Of a stretch of DNA of 64,000 bases, positions 50,485 to 61,294 are shown piece by piece. How positions within the stretch are numbered: position 1 is the first letter of the stretch; each line of letters opens with the position of its first letter. The notes beneath the pieces were generated by a model. The model worked only from the letters and a program-made list of their open reading frames with translations. It had not been told where the DNA came from and did not search any database. Source of the stretch: Liolophura sinensis (Eukaryota > Mollusca > Polyplacophora > Chitonida > Chitonidae); contig NC_088300.1 of NCBI RefSeq assembly GCF_032854445.1, positions 3,040,001 to 3,104,000 of the forward strand, read 5' to 3'. The translations under genes and the position numbers were made by a program.

Positions 50485-50944
50485 GTACCTGACATATTGA
50501 TTCAGGCCAAAACAAGATTTCTAAAGATGTACACACAAGAACTATGACATAGACACAATACTGCTGGTAAGAATCAGGAAAGGGATTCTCGGTTGAAACC
50601 TTTAATTACACTGCTATGGTTCATGTAAAGTTTACACCATCCTAATTGCCATAGTAAGACCAACATGTTATATGTTTAGGATCTCCACTTAACAGTCCAT
50701 GACCCTGAAAGTTCGTTACTACCTTGAGTTTTCAACCATTTCACTACAGAAAATCAGCTACATACAACAACATTTTGAGTACAGAGTACATTATGCACTG
50801 TCTTCACCAACATTTCGCACGGATAAAGATCACATCATCAGATTTAGCAACATCTGAAAAGGCAGAGGGTCTGAGGTTAATGCTTTTGTCAAATGATATA
50901 CATATAATACATGGCATCCCCAGGTGAACTTACATGTATGGCTG

Positions 50945-51360
50945 AGATGAAACACAGAGACTGGTTTATATACTGTAAGCTTATCATTAAACACAGAGAC
51001 TGGTTTATATACTGTAAGCTTATCATAAAACACTGAGACTGGTTTATATACTGTTTGTTTATCATAAAACAGAGAGACTGGTTTATATACTGTTATCTTA
51101 TCATAAAACACAGAGACTGGTTTATATACTGTAAGCTTATCATAAAACACAAAGACTGGTTTATATACTGTTAGTTTATCATAAAACACAGAGACTGGTT
51201 TATATACAGTCAGCTAATCATAAAACACAAAGACTGGTGTATATACTGTAAGCTTATCATAAAAACACAGAGACTGGTTTACGCACTGTAAGCTTATCAT
51301 AAAACACAGAGACTGGTTTATATACCGCAAGCTTATCATAAAACACAGAGAAAGTATAAC
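50945..51360. repeat. 38-bp minisatellite, block 1
   Basis: About 11 copies of cacagagactggtttatata plus ctgtaagcttatcataaaa. The same family resumes at 52695-53178, after a different array. Variants include tgtttgtttatc and tgttatcttatc. Confidence 0.95.
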
Positions 51361-51630
51361 AATTTTGTACTGATTCAAAGCATAGTATTTGTACAGTGTT
51401 TTATTAAAAGACATTATCATCATGCACTAACAAATAAAACCAATCTGCAAAAAAGTGTTTTTGAATAACTGATTAGCCAACCAGATTCACACTAAGGTAA
51501 CATTCAAGTTAAACATCAACAACAAATGCAGTCTTCTTCAAAGAGCATGAAATGTTTCATGCCGTACTACTAATTTCACTAATAAGACAACAGCAGCCAG
51601 CATTATGGTGGGAGGAAACGGGGTTAGATT
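51361..51630. other. Unique spacer with SINE scrap
   Basis: About 200 bp of unique sequence, then at 51573-51626 a fragment of the SINE 3' domain on the minus strand (cagcattatggtgggaggaa). This fragment directly abuts the next array. Confidence 0.5.
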
Positions 51631-52480
51631 ATATGTAAGATGGATTGTATAAAGGATTGTATATAGGATGGATTGTATACAGGATGGACTGTATATAGGA
51701 GGGACTGTATATGGGATGGTCTGTATGTGACAGATTGTACACAGGATGGACTGTATATAAAATGGATTGTATTCAGGATGGACTGTATTTAGGACATCTT
51801 GTATACAGAATGGACTGTATATAGAATGGACTGTAAAGGACGGGTTGTATACAGCATGGACTGTATAAATGACAGGTTGCATATAGGAAAGGTTGTATAC
51901 AGGATGGACTGTATAAAGGACGGGTTGTATATAGGACGGGCTGTAAACAGGATGGATTGTACATAGGATTTGATTGTATACAGGATGGACTGTATATAGG
52001 ACAGATTGTATACAGGATGGACTGTATAAAGGACAGGTTGTATACAGGCTGGACTGTATATAGGACAGACTACATAGGATGGACATATACAGGACGTGTT
52101 GTATACAGGACGGGCTGTATAAAGATCGAGTTGTATACAGGATGGACTGTATACAGGACAGGTTGTATAAAGGACAGGTTGTATACGGGATGGGTTGTAT
52201 ACAGGATGGTGGTATACAGAATGGGTTGTATAAAGGACGGGACGGACTGTATAAAGATCGGGTTGTATACAGGATGGACTGTATAAAGGAAGCATGCATA
52301 CAGGATGGGCTGTATAAAGATCGGGCTGTATACAGGATGGGCTGTATAAAGGACGGGCTGTATACAGGATGGGTTGTATACAGGACAGATTGTATACAGG
52401 ACGGTTGTATAAAGGATGAGTTGTATACAGGACGGGCTGTATACAGAGGGAATTATATATACATGTACATGTATATAAAA
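51631..52480. repeat. Irregular 16/32-bp minisatellite
   Basis: About 50 copies of a roughly 16-bp unit, tgtatacaggatggac, alternating with tgtataaaggacgggt, tgtatataggacagat and similar. Unit length varies (14-18 bp). Six frames have long artefactual ORFs rich in Tyr or Ile/Pro. Confidence 0.95.
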
Positions 52481-52694
52481 GAGACTATATAGGACAGGTG
52501 ACAGCATGAAACATTTTGGACAGGTAAAATGCAAATGTATATAAGAAATTCATACCAATGATAGCACAAATATAAAACATATAAAACAGGCTTGACCACA
52601 CTTTAAATACATAAAAGGTTAAAGGCTGGAAATATATGATTTTATCCTTGTAAACTGAGAAAAGGTTTTAAGATGTATCATACAATTAAAACCC

Positions 52695-53178
52695 ATATAT
52701 ATAAGCTTATCATAGCACAGAGACTGGTTTGTATACTGTAAGCTTATCATAAAACACAGAGACTGGTTTATATACTGTAAGCTTATCATAAAACACAGAG
52801 ACTGGCTTATATACTGTAAGCTTATCATAAAAAACAGAGACTGGTTTATATATAAGCTTATCATAGCACAGAGACTGGTTTATATACTGTAAGCTTATCA
52901 TAAAACACAGAGACTGGTTTATATACTGTAAGCTTATCATAAAACACAGAGACTGGCTTATATGCTGTAAGCTTATCATAAAACACAGAGACTGGTTTAT
53001 ATATAAGCTTATAAAACACAGAGACTGGTTTGTATGCTGTAAGCTTATCATAAAACACAGAGACTGGTTTATGTACTGTAAGCTTATCATAAAAAAACAG
53101 AGACTGGTTTATATACTGTAAGCTTATCATAAAACACAGAGACTGGTTTATATACTGTAAGCTTATCATAAAACATTA
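52695..53178. repeat. 38-bp minisatellite, block 2
   Basis: About 13 copies of the same unit as 50945-51360 (agactggtttatatactgta / agcttatcataaaacacag), including shortened units lacking tactg (tatataagcttatca at about 52700, 52850 and 53000). Confidence 0.95.
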
Positions 53179-53228
53179 CCCATACATGTATACAGTGTAT
53201 GTGATTACTGGTTTATCTTTTACACAAT

Positions 53229-53330
53229 TCGGCCTGTCAGCAACCTGTGGATAGTCGTGGGTTCCCCAGGGCTCTGTCCAGTTTCCTCCCACCATAATGC
53301 TGGCCACCGAGTACAGCGTAAAGCACCAAT
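53229..53330 (+). mobile_element. SINE fragment (body and 3' domain)
   Basis: Plus-strand copy: ctgtcagcaacctgtggata, ccagggctctgtccagtttc, ccaccataatgctggccacc, and a degenerate acagcgtaaagcaccaat end. 5'-truncated. Confidence 0.8.
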
Positions 53331-53379
53331 ACATCCACATGTATTAAGTACTCACACGCGTGTACAGATACACCTACAG

Positions 53380-53805
53380 GAATGTGATGATAGTAACAGG
53401 AATGTGATGATAGTAACAGGAATGGGATGATAGTAACAGGAATGTGATGATAGTAATAGGAATGGGATGATAGTAATAGGAATGGGATGATAGTAACAGG
53501 AATGGGATGACAGTAACAGGAATGTGATGATAGTAACAGGAATGAGATGATAGTAACAGGAATGTGATGATAGTAACAGGAATGGGATGACAGTAACAGG
53601 AATGTGAGGATAGTAACAGGAATGTGATGATAGTAACAGGAATGTAATGACAGTAACAGGAATGTGATGATAGTAACAGGAATGTGATGATAGTAACAGG
53701 AATGTGATGATAGTAACAGGAATGGGATGATAGTAACAGGAATGGGATGACAGTAACAGGAATGTGATGATAGTAACAGGAATGGGATGACAGTAACAGG
53801 AATAT
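53380..53805. repeat. 20-bp minisatellite
   Basis: About 21 copies of aacaggaatgtgatgatagt. Variation is almost confined to tgtg/tggg and gatag/gacag. Register is perfect throughout. Confidence 0.97.
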
Positions 53806-54139
53806 TGCTATAAATGTCAATATTGCCAGTATGAATTCATCAATCATTGCAAAAATAACACCAAATTCGACAAACTTTATGTAATTATAAATCAACAGCA
53901 ATGATTTCTAAGTAGACTTAATATTAATTAATATATAAATACATCAACACACACAGATTTTGCAGTTTTCCAAATTTGTATAAAATGATACAGTTTTGAA
54001 ACAGTTTTGAAATCTTCCATTTTTGCTCATCACTACAGATGGATTTATATTTATGTAAATATAAATAAAAGCATGTTGAAAGCATGTTGGTTTTGATGGT
54101 ACGTGTACTAAACTATCTCTAGGTCACCTTAAAGTGAAA

Positions 54140-54396
54140 AATCCTCACCACAGATCTGGACCAGCAGGATGTCTCACCACAAATCTGGACCAGCATGATG
54201 TCTCACCACAGATCTGGACCAGCATGATGTCTCACCACAAATCTGGACCAGCATAATGTCTCACCACAGATCTGGACCAGCATGATGTCTCACCACAGAT
54301 CTGGACCAGCATGATGTCTCACCACAAATCTGGACCAGCATGATGTCTCACCACAGATCTGGACCAGCATGATGTCTCACCACAAATCTGGACCAG
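54140..54396. repeat. 29-bp minisatellite
   Basis: About nine copies of ctcaccacagatctggacca gcatgatgt, alternating between acagatc and acaaatc forms. The alternation (acaga, acaaa, acaga, acaaa, acaga, acaga, acaaa...) suggests a two-unit stage of amplification. Confidence 0.95.
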
Positions 54397-54409
54397 AGTA
54401 AGGGTACTA

Positions 54410-55232
54410 AAGAATATTTCACTTATACAAAGGCCACAAGCATATTGTTGGGAGGATAGGGAGCAGAGCCAACCAAAAGGCCACCACCATATTGTTGGGA
54501 GGACAGGGGGCAGAGCCAACCAAAAGGCCACCACCATATTGTTGGGAGGATAGGGGGCAGAGCCAACCAAAAGGCCACGATCATATTGTTGGGAAGATAG
54601 GGGGCAGAGCCAAGCAAAAGGCCATGAGCATATTGTTGGGAGGATAGGGGCAGAGCCAAGCAAAAGGCCACAAGCATATTGTTGGGAGGATAGGGGGCAG
54701 AGCCAACCAAAAGGCCACCACCATATTGTTGGGAGGATAGGGGGCAGAGCCAAGCAAACGGCCACCATTATATTGTTGGGAGGACAGGGGCAGAGCCAAG
54801 CAAAAGGCCACGAACACACTGTTGGGAGGATAGGGGCAGAGCCAACCAACAGGCCACAAGCATATTGTTGGGAGGATAGGCGCAGAGCCAACCAAATGGC
54901 CACCACCATATTGTTGGGAGGATAGGGGGCAGAGCCAAGCAAAAGGCCATGACCATATTGTTGGGAAGACAGGGGCAGAGCCAAGCAAAAGGCCACGAGC
55001 ACATTGTTGGGAGGATAGGGGGCAGAGCCAACCAAAAGGCCACAAACATGTTGTTGGGAGGATAGGGGCAGAGCCAACCAACAGGCCATGAGCACACTGT
55101 TGGGAGGATAGGGGGCAGAGCCAAGCAAAAGGCCACAAGCATATTGTTGGGAGGACAGGGGGCAGAGCCAACCAAAAGGTCACGACCATATTGTTGGAAG
55201 GATTGGGGGCAGAGCCAACCAAAAGGCCAAGG
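54410..55232. repeat. 47-bp minisatellite apparently derived from the SINE 3' domain
   Basis: About 17 copies of gcatattgttgggaggatag ggggcagagccaaccaaaaggccac (45-47 bp). The left edge reads aagaatatttcacttatac, exactly the SINE 3' domain, and runs directly into the first unit. The unit aligns with the adjoining SINE segment (ggccagcattatggtgggag gaaaccgggcagagccc). This indicates that an internal SINE segment was amplified in tandem. The minus-strand ORFs of up to 269 codons are artefacts. Confidence 0.9.
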
Positions 55233-55558
55233 AGACCCCACAGTATTAAATTACCACGCCATGCATAAAGCCTGGAATTTCTACATATATATACAAATAT
55301 GTCCATATAGGTAATCCCTAGAATAATTTAACACACAAGACCTTACACACAATAAATCACTGTTACAGTTTAACACTTAATCCTAAGTGGAAAATATGTA
55401 GTCTTCAAGCACACCCTATGAGTAAAAGAATTCTCTACTCTATGGCAAGTGCACCTAAGTTTGTAGGTATTAGACAAGTGACTGGACATGAAGAAATATG
55501 GTTACTACATAATAAATTAAACACTGATAGCTTGCAGTGGACTGGATCATGAATCTAC

Positions 55559-55612
55559 CTGCTTCTCAAGGTTGAAGATCTTGGTCTGTTGGCACAGCAC
55601 AAGCTGATTGAG
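55559..55612 (-). CDS. Coiled-coil exon (LNQLVLCQQ...)
   Basis: A 54-bp minus-strand exon, phase 0 at both ends: acceptor gacttttgctttcag, donor CAG/GTAGAT. It encodes LNQLVLCQQTKIFNLEKQ, with heptad-spaced hydrophobics that continue those of the exon at 56398-56487, with which it joins in frame. It may be an upstream part of the gene at 27-5 kb, but its phase-0 donor does not match the phase-2 acceptor at 27008-27040, so at least one exon would be missing. Otherwise it belongs to a separate gene. Family not recognised. Confidence 0.6.
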
Positions 55613-55717
55613 CTGAAAGCAAAAGTCACTTTTAATAATGGTGAGAAAGTTATGAATTTATACATCTATTAGATTTTGCATTAAACAATTCTTTGTTGTA
55701 TCAATCATGATAAATCA

Positions 55718-55945
55718 TCACAGAGAAGTCAGTCTGGTACTTAGCATGACACTATATCATACCTCACCCACCTCACCAAGGACCTAGTCAACCTTTAGAG
55801 AGAAGTCAGTCTGGTACTTAGCAGGACACTACACTACACCTGGCCAGCCCCATCAAAGACATAATCAACCTTCACAGAGAAGTCAGTCTGGTACTTACCA
55901 GAACACTACACTACACCTCACCCGCCCCATCCAGGACATAGTCAA
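55718..55945. repeat. Approx. 77-bp minisatellite (three copies)
   Basis: Three copies of agagaagtcagtctggtact followed by a diverged segment with cactacactacacctcaccc and gacatagtcaacc. Lies in the intron between the two coiled-coil exons. Confidence 0.9.
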
Positions 55946-56397
55946 CTCTTTGAGATCAGTAATTTCAGATTAACTCTGTCCACTATTTGAAGGCCCCTGG
56001 AAGATGCCAGTGAAGCTTTTTACTGCCTAAAAACTGTTTTTTTTTCTACAGGGAGATCATGAGAATTTAACAGCTTAATCCTTTTGGATGATGATGTGTA
56101 TAAAACAAAGGCAATGATGGGAAACTTCTGGCTGCACAATTTAATCTGGGATTACCATCAGGCCAATTATGTATAAAGGTCGGAAATAAAACTACTATTG
56201 AGGATGTTTTTCTGATCAGCTCTTTTGAAAATCTAGTTAAATGGGGACTTTTTTCTATCAATCCACTTGCTTGCTAAGGTTTCCAGTACACTATAACACC
56301 TTATTAAGATTCTATGGCGCCTCCATGTATGGCAATTTAACTGGTAATTTAAGAAAACAATAGCTACTTCAATTCCTGTTTACTAGTTGTTTCTTAC

Positions 56398-56487
56398 CCT
56401 TTCATTTTCAGCTTCCAGCTCCTTTATTATAGTTCTCAGCATTTCATTTTCTTTTGCCACAGAATGAGATTCTGGCTTTGAAAATAT
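56398..56487 (-). CDS. Coiled-coil exon (KENEMLRTIIKELEAENER)
   Basis: A 90-bp minus-strand exon, phase 0 at both ends, with donor AGG/GTAAG and acceptor ttctctacag. It encodes IFSKPESHSVA followed by KENEMLRTIIKELEAENER. The second half is a classic Leu/Ile heptad coiled coil that runs on into the exon at 55559-55612. There is no basic region before it, so a bZIP factor is unlikely. Upstream exons are not identified; a 2.3-kb array lies immediately 5'. Confidence 0.7.
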
Positions 56488-56589
56488 CTGTAGAGAAGAA
56501 AAATAAATAATTAAACTAATCAGTAAAAATATAAAAATATACAAAATATGTTCAAATAACTGTATTAATGTTTGTAATGGGAAAGCAAT

Positions 56590-58885
56590 GCACATGGATA
56601 TACAACACAGTTATTGTGTTTTTGATAGGAAGCTGTACAGTTATTGTGGTGTTGACATAATTTTTTTTTTTTTTTTTTTTGATTGGTGCTTTACGCCGTA
56701 CTCAAGAATATTTCACTTGTACGACGGCGGTCAGCATTATGGTGGGTGGAAACCGGGCACAGCCCTGGGAAAACCCACGACCATCCGCAGGTTGCTGGCA
56801 GACCTTCCCACTTACGGCCGGAGAGGAAGCCAACATGAGCTGGACTTGAACTCACAACGACCGCATTGGTGAGAGGCTCCTGGGTTATTACGCTGCGCTA
56901 GCACGCTAACCGACTGAGCCAGTGTTGACAGGAAGCTGTACTATCGTGGTGTTTACAGGAAGCTGTACAGTTATTGTAGTGTTGACAGGAAGCTGTACAG
57001 TTATTGTGGTGTTGACAGGAAGCTGTACAGTTATTGTGTTGTGGACAGGAAGCTGTACTGCTATTGTGCTGTTTACAGGAAGCTGTACAGTTATTGTGTT
57101 GTTTACAGGAATATGTATAGTTATTGTCTTGTTTATAGGAAGCTGTACAGTTATTGTAGTGTTTACAGGAAGCTGTACAGTTATTGTAGTGTTGACAGGA
57201 AGCTGTACAGTTATTGTGGTGTTGACAGGAGGTTGTACAGTTATTGTGGTGCTGACAGGAAGCTGTACAGTTATTGTGGTGTTGACAGGAAGCTGGACAG
57301 TTATTGTGGTGTTGACAGGAGGTTGTACAGTTATTCTGGTGTTGACAGGAAGCTGTACAGTTATTGTGGTGTTGACAGGAAGCTGGACAGTTATTGTGGT
57401 GTTGACAGGAAGTTGTACAGTTATTGTGGTGTTTACAGGAAGCTGGACAGTTATTGTGGTGTTTACAGGAAGCTGTACAGTTATTGTGGTGTTGGCAGTA
57501 AGCTGTACAGTTATTGTGGTGTTTACAGGAAGCTGTACAGTTATTCTGGTGTTTACAGGAAGCTGTACAGTTATTGTGGCTTTGACAGGCAGCTGTACAG
57601 TTATTGTGTTGTTTACAGGAAATTGTACAGTTATTGTAGTGTTTACAGGAAGTTGTACAGTTATTGTGGTGTTGACAGGAAGTTGTACTATTGTTGTGTT
57701 GACAGGAAGCTGTACACTTATTGTGGTGTTGACAGGAAGATGTATAGTTATTGTGGTGTTGACAGGAAGCTGTAAAGTTACTGCGGTGTTGACAGGAAGC
57801 TGTACTGCTATTGTGCTGTTTACTGAGCCAGTGTTGACAGGAAGCTGTACTATTGTGGTGTTGACAGGAAGCTGGACAGTTATTGTGGTGTTGACAGGAA
57901 GCTGTGCAGTTATTGTGGTGTTGACAGGAAGCCGTACAGTTATTGTGTTGTGGACAGGAAGCTGTACTGCTATTGTGCTGTTTACAGGAAGCTGTACTGC
58001 TATTGTGCTGTTTACAGGAAGATGTATAGTTATTGTCTTGTTGATAGGAAGCTGTACAGTTATTGTGGTGTTTACAGGAAGCTGTACAGTTATTGTGTTG
58101 TTTACAGGAAATTGTACAGTTATTGTAGTGTTTACAGGAAGTTGTACAGTTATTGTGGTGTTGACAGGAAGTTGTACTATTGTGGTGTTGACAGGAAGCT
58201 GTACACTTATTGTGGTGTTGACAGGAAGATGTATAGTTATTGTGGTGTTGACAGGAAGCTGTAAACTTACTGCGGTGTTGACAGTAAGCTGTACTGCTAT
58301 TGTGGTGTTTACAGGAAGATGTACAGTTATTGTGTTCTTGATAGGAGTTATTGTGGTGTTGACAGGAAGCTGTACAGTTATTGTGGTGTTGACAGGAGGT
58401 TGTACAGTTATTGCAGTGTTGACAGGAAGTTGTACAGTTATTGTAGTGTTGATAGGAAGTTGTACAATTATTGGGGTGTTGACAGGAAGGGGTACTGCTA
58501 TTGTGGTGTTCACAGGAAGCTGTACAGTTATTATGGTGTTGACAGAAAGCTGTACAGTTATTGTGTTGTGGACAGGAAGCAGTACAGTTATTGTGGTGTT
58601 TACAGGAAGCTGGACAGTTATTGTGGTGTTGACAGGAAGCTGTACAGTTATTGTGATGTTGACAGGAAGCTGTACAGTTATTGTAGTGTTGACAGGAGGT
58701 TGTGCAGTTATTGTGGTGTTGACAGGAAGTTGTACAGTTATTGTGGTGTTGACAGGAAGTTGTACAATTATTGTGGTGTTGACAGGAAGCTGGACAGTTG
58801 TGGTGATATTCACAGGAAGCTATACAAGTTATTTTGTTCTTACAAAAACCTGTACAGTTATTGTGTTCTTAAAATGCTGCTGTAC
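56590..58885. repeat. 30-bp minisatellite, SINE-interrupted, with internal duplications
   Basis: About 70 copies of acaggaagctgtacagttat tgtggtgttg. Variants include ggttgtacag, agctggacag, and acaggaagatgtatag. Period 30 leaves long frames open on both strands (over 630 codons each way), with no coding meaning. The order of variants around 56930-57120 recurs at 57840-58030 (offset about 909 bp), and the block around 57600-57800 recurs about 490 bp downstream, so large blocks have duplicated. A SINE interrupts it at 56659-56920. Confidence 0.97.
56659..56920 (-). mobile_element. Full-length tRNA-derived SINE inside the 30-bp array
   Basis: The best copy in the window. In minus-strand order: tRNA head (tggctcagtcggttagcg, box A; gtgagttcaagtccagctc, box B), body, 3' domain ending gagtacggcgtaaagcacca, then an A tail of about 22. 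Array sequence with gtgttgaca lies directly on both sides, consistent with a short target-site duplication, although the array unit itself contains that word. Confidence 0.95.
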
Positions 58886-58988
58886 AGTTTATGTTACATG
58901 TATGTATGGCTGAAGCAATGACAATGTGGCATATTACAAAAGCCACATTCACTTATTCATCTGCTTCAAAAAACTAAAGTCATGACAA

Positions 58989-59039
58989 TTATCTTCTTCC
59001 ATTCCATTTTGCCACCATATTCACAATGTCCACCAGGTC
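58989..59039 (-). CDS. Candidate terminal exon (DLVDIVNMVAKWNGRR-stop)
   Basis: A strong acceptor (tgatttgtgtatgcag) is followed by 16 codons and TAA in phase 0: DLVDIVNMVAKWNGRR. The same frame is open further upstream (AIFVNKIGKVIEIFQRED...) through to another acceptor-like site, so a longer final exon to about 59160 is possible. If real it ends a gene whose other exons lie right of the window, distinct from the coiled-coil exons. No family recognised. Confidence 0.3.
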   Translation of the reverse strand, partial: DLVDIVNMVAKWNGRR

Positions 59040-59157
59040 CTGCATACACAAATCACATGTGCAGCATAATGTTAAATTAAATAACTTGGGTCTCAAGAAT
59101 TTCCCATTATCTTCCCTTTGAAATATTTCAATTACTTTTCCAATCTTGTTGACAAAT

Positions 59158-59352
59158 ATGGCCTGAACGTCCAAGGCCTCTGGCATTCTGTTTTGTCCCA
59201 GAGCCTCTGGCATTCTGTTTTGTTCCAGAGCCTCTGGCATTCTGTTCTGTTCCAGAGCCGCTGGCATTCTGTTTTGTTCCAGAGCCCCTGGCATTCTGTT
59301 TTGTTCCAGAGCCTCTGACATTCTGTTTTGTTCCAGAGCCTCTGGCATTCTG
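59158..59352. repeat. 27-bp minisatellite
   Basis: Seven copies of cctctggcattctgttttgt tccagag. Multiple-of-3 period; the flanking ORFs on both strands are artefacts. Confidence 0.95.
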
Positions 59353-60672
59353 TTTTGTAACTCTGTTTACATCCACTAACAGATGTCTAGGGCACCTTAC
59401 CTATCAGCATCAATGTTTATTACTTCAAGATGTCTCACCAATATGAACAGCTTTCATCAAACTTCAACTGACATACATAAATTTGGAATATTTCCGAAAT
59501 ATATCTTCCCAGCATCACTGAAATCTCCATGACAACAGTTTCTCTTATTTTTACATCTGTATATGTATGTGAACATACATGTATTTTTCCATGTTGCTTT
59601 GGAAACTGCTGTTAAATGTCGTTTTGGAATTGGTCCTTGAAATTATCAAATTTGAGAGCCTCTGAATGGCTTTGAAATAAATAGTGAATGTCAGCACCGA
59701 CAGTTTGATTTAGAGTAAACATTTCCTTACATGATTTCTTTAGTGTTGGTGTAGAAACGTGTGAAGTAAGGTTTTAGGATGAATGTGTCAAAATAAGCTT
59801 TCAGAAAAAAAAAAAAAACCCTCTCCTGTATGACAATGGAATGAGTATTAGCTTGATTGATACAAAGCCAGACAGAGTGAACTTTTCCTGGCCCCTGAGC
59901 CACATCACACAGGGCATATCTGTGACTGAACACCCTCTGAGAATTTGCACAAGATAACAGGCCTTATGAAATGTGAATGACAGTCAGTGTTTCAATTTCA
60001 CATGAAAATTGTTATCTGGTGACAGATTCTGGCATTGCCGTCAATGAACTCCTCACCTGATGATAAACATACATATTAATATATTATCACACCTGACGGG
60101 CAACAGGTGTGTTGCTAGGTATGTCAGGTGGGATCACAATACTGAGAAGGTGTAACAGATCTACGTACAGGAAGCCTTGCCAAAGACAAAAACAATGCCG
60201 CACAGTTAGCTGCCAGTCCATTGATTCACTATATACTGTTATGTATCCTTTGTGCAAAGGGTTCATCTAAGTTCAGAAAAACAACATCAGTGGGAACATT
60301 CCAGACATGCCAAAAACTTGTACATTAGACACAGGTGTGGTGTGATCGAGTGCTTATGCAGGTGACATACATGTATATGGGGGGTGGGGAGTGGGGGCAG
60401 GCAGAATGCAAGGAGGTCAACTTCACCTCCACTGCAGTGGAAAACAGTCCATACATGTATGGTAACAGGGTTTCTACATTTCTCAACCTGTTCAGCCACA
60501 AGGCAATAAATAATGAAACCGAAAAACAGAAATTCTGGCTGCTGAAAGAACCCTCTTAAGCATGCAATATATCAAAGATTAAAATGACATTCCTTTCACT
60601 ACATACACCAGCAAAAATGTACCAGTGAAAAATGGATATATGATTCCCTTAACAGCTTGTATTCCACCACAG
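59353..60672. other. Unique sequence
   Basis: No supported feature. Contains a poly-A run near 59805. Confidence 0.4.
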
Positions 60673-60866
60673 TAAGCCATAACCCGTGGGTTCCTCAAGG
60701 GAGAGAAAATACAGAGCACAGGTCATTGGCTGTCCAGAGAAGCAGGAATATTGAAAATCTTCACTGGGGAGAGAGAAATCAGTGTGACAATCCACAATCT
60801 TCTTCCAGCAGACCTCCACAGGGAATGGCCGTTCCTACAGATAACACTCAGTTAGATTTGCCTAAG
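60673..60866 (+). CDS. Candidate plus-strand internal exon
   Basis: A good acceptor (cttgtattccaccacag) and donor AAG/GTATTG flank 194 bp open in plus phase 1: SHNPWVPQGRENTEHRSL, AVQRSRNIENLHWGERNQ, CDNPQSSSSRPPQGMAVP, TDNTQLDLPK. It is a polar, disordered-looking peptide. Joining to 50386-50484 keeps the frame (G + TA = Val). One minus frame is also open over the same interval (about 60 codons), so strand is not certain. No family recognised. Confidence 0.35.
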
Positions 60867-61294
60867 GTATTGTAATGTGCTGATGGATTGACCTTTAGAT
60901 TCCTATCACAGGTCTGCTGTTGTCTTTATCCAGGACACATCTAACAGAGCAACTTTCCAGCGGAAGATTCCACAAAGCACTTCTCCATCAGCCTCAAAAT
61001 TTTTATATGGAGCTATAAGGCGAAGAAATTCAGATTTGCATGATTTAGTTTCACTAAACACTGGTTCAGTCATCTAAATTTTAACTCCTCTGGTTCCAAA
61101 TCTGGTGATTAAATCCTTTTCAATTTTTGGTTTCTGAATCAGTTCTTGGAACTGGTCTGTAGATACAGATCAGGAGGAGCTTAATGGACAAAAGAAAAAC
61201 TTCTGGTATTAATTACAATACTAATCATTTTTTATAGCCATGATTCCACCAATCCCCCCCCCCCCCAAAAAATTAAGCCCAAATTTTTTTTATG
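60867..61294. other. Unique sequence
   Basis: No supported feature; poly-C then poly-A run near 61254-61268. Confidence 0.4.

Noticed and set aside
54319-55306. Minus-strand ORFs of 157-269 codons with repeated LALPLSSQQ-like peptides
   Set aside because: Artefact of the SINE-derived 45-47-bp array; three overlapping frames are equally open.
56906-58913. Very long ORFs (635 and 663 codons) on both strands
   Set aside because: They lie wholly in a 30-bp tandem repeat whose period is a multiple of 3, so stop-free frames on both strands follow from the unit alone; there is no start context, splice site or non-repeat sequence.
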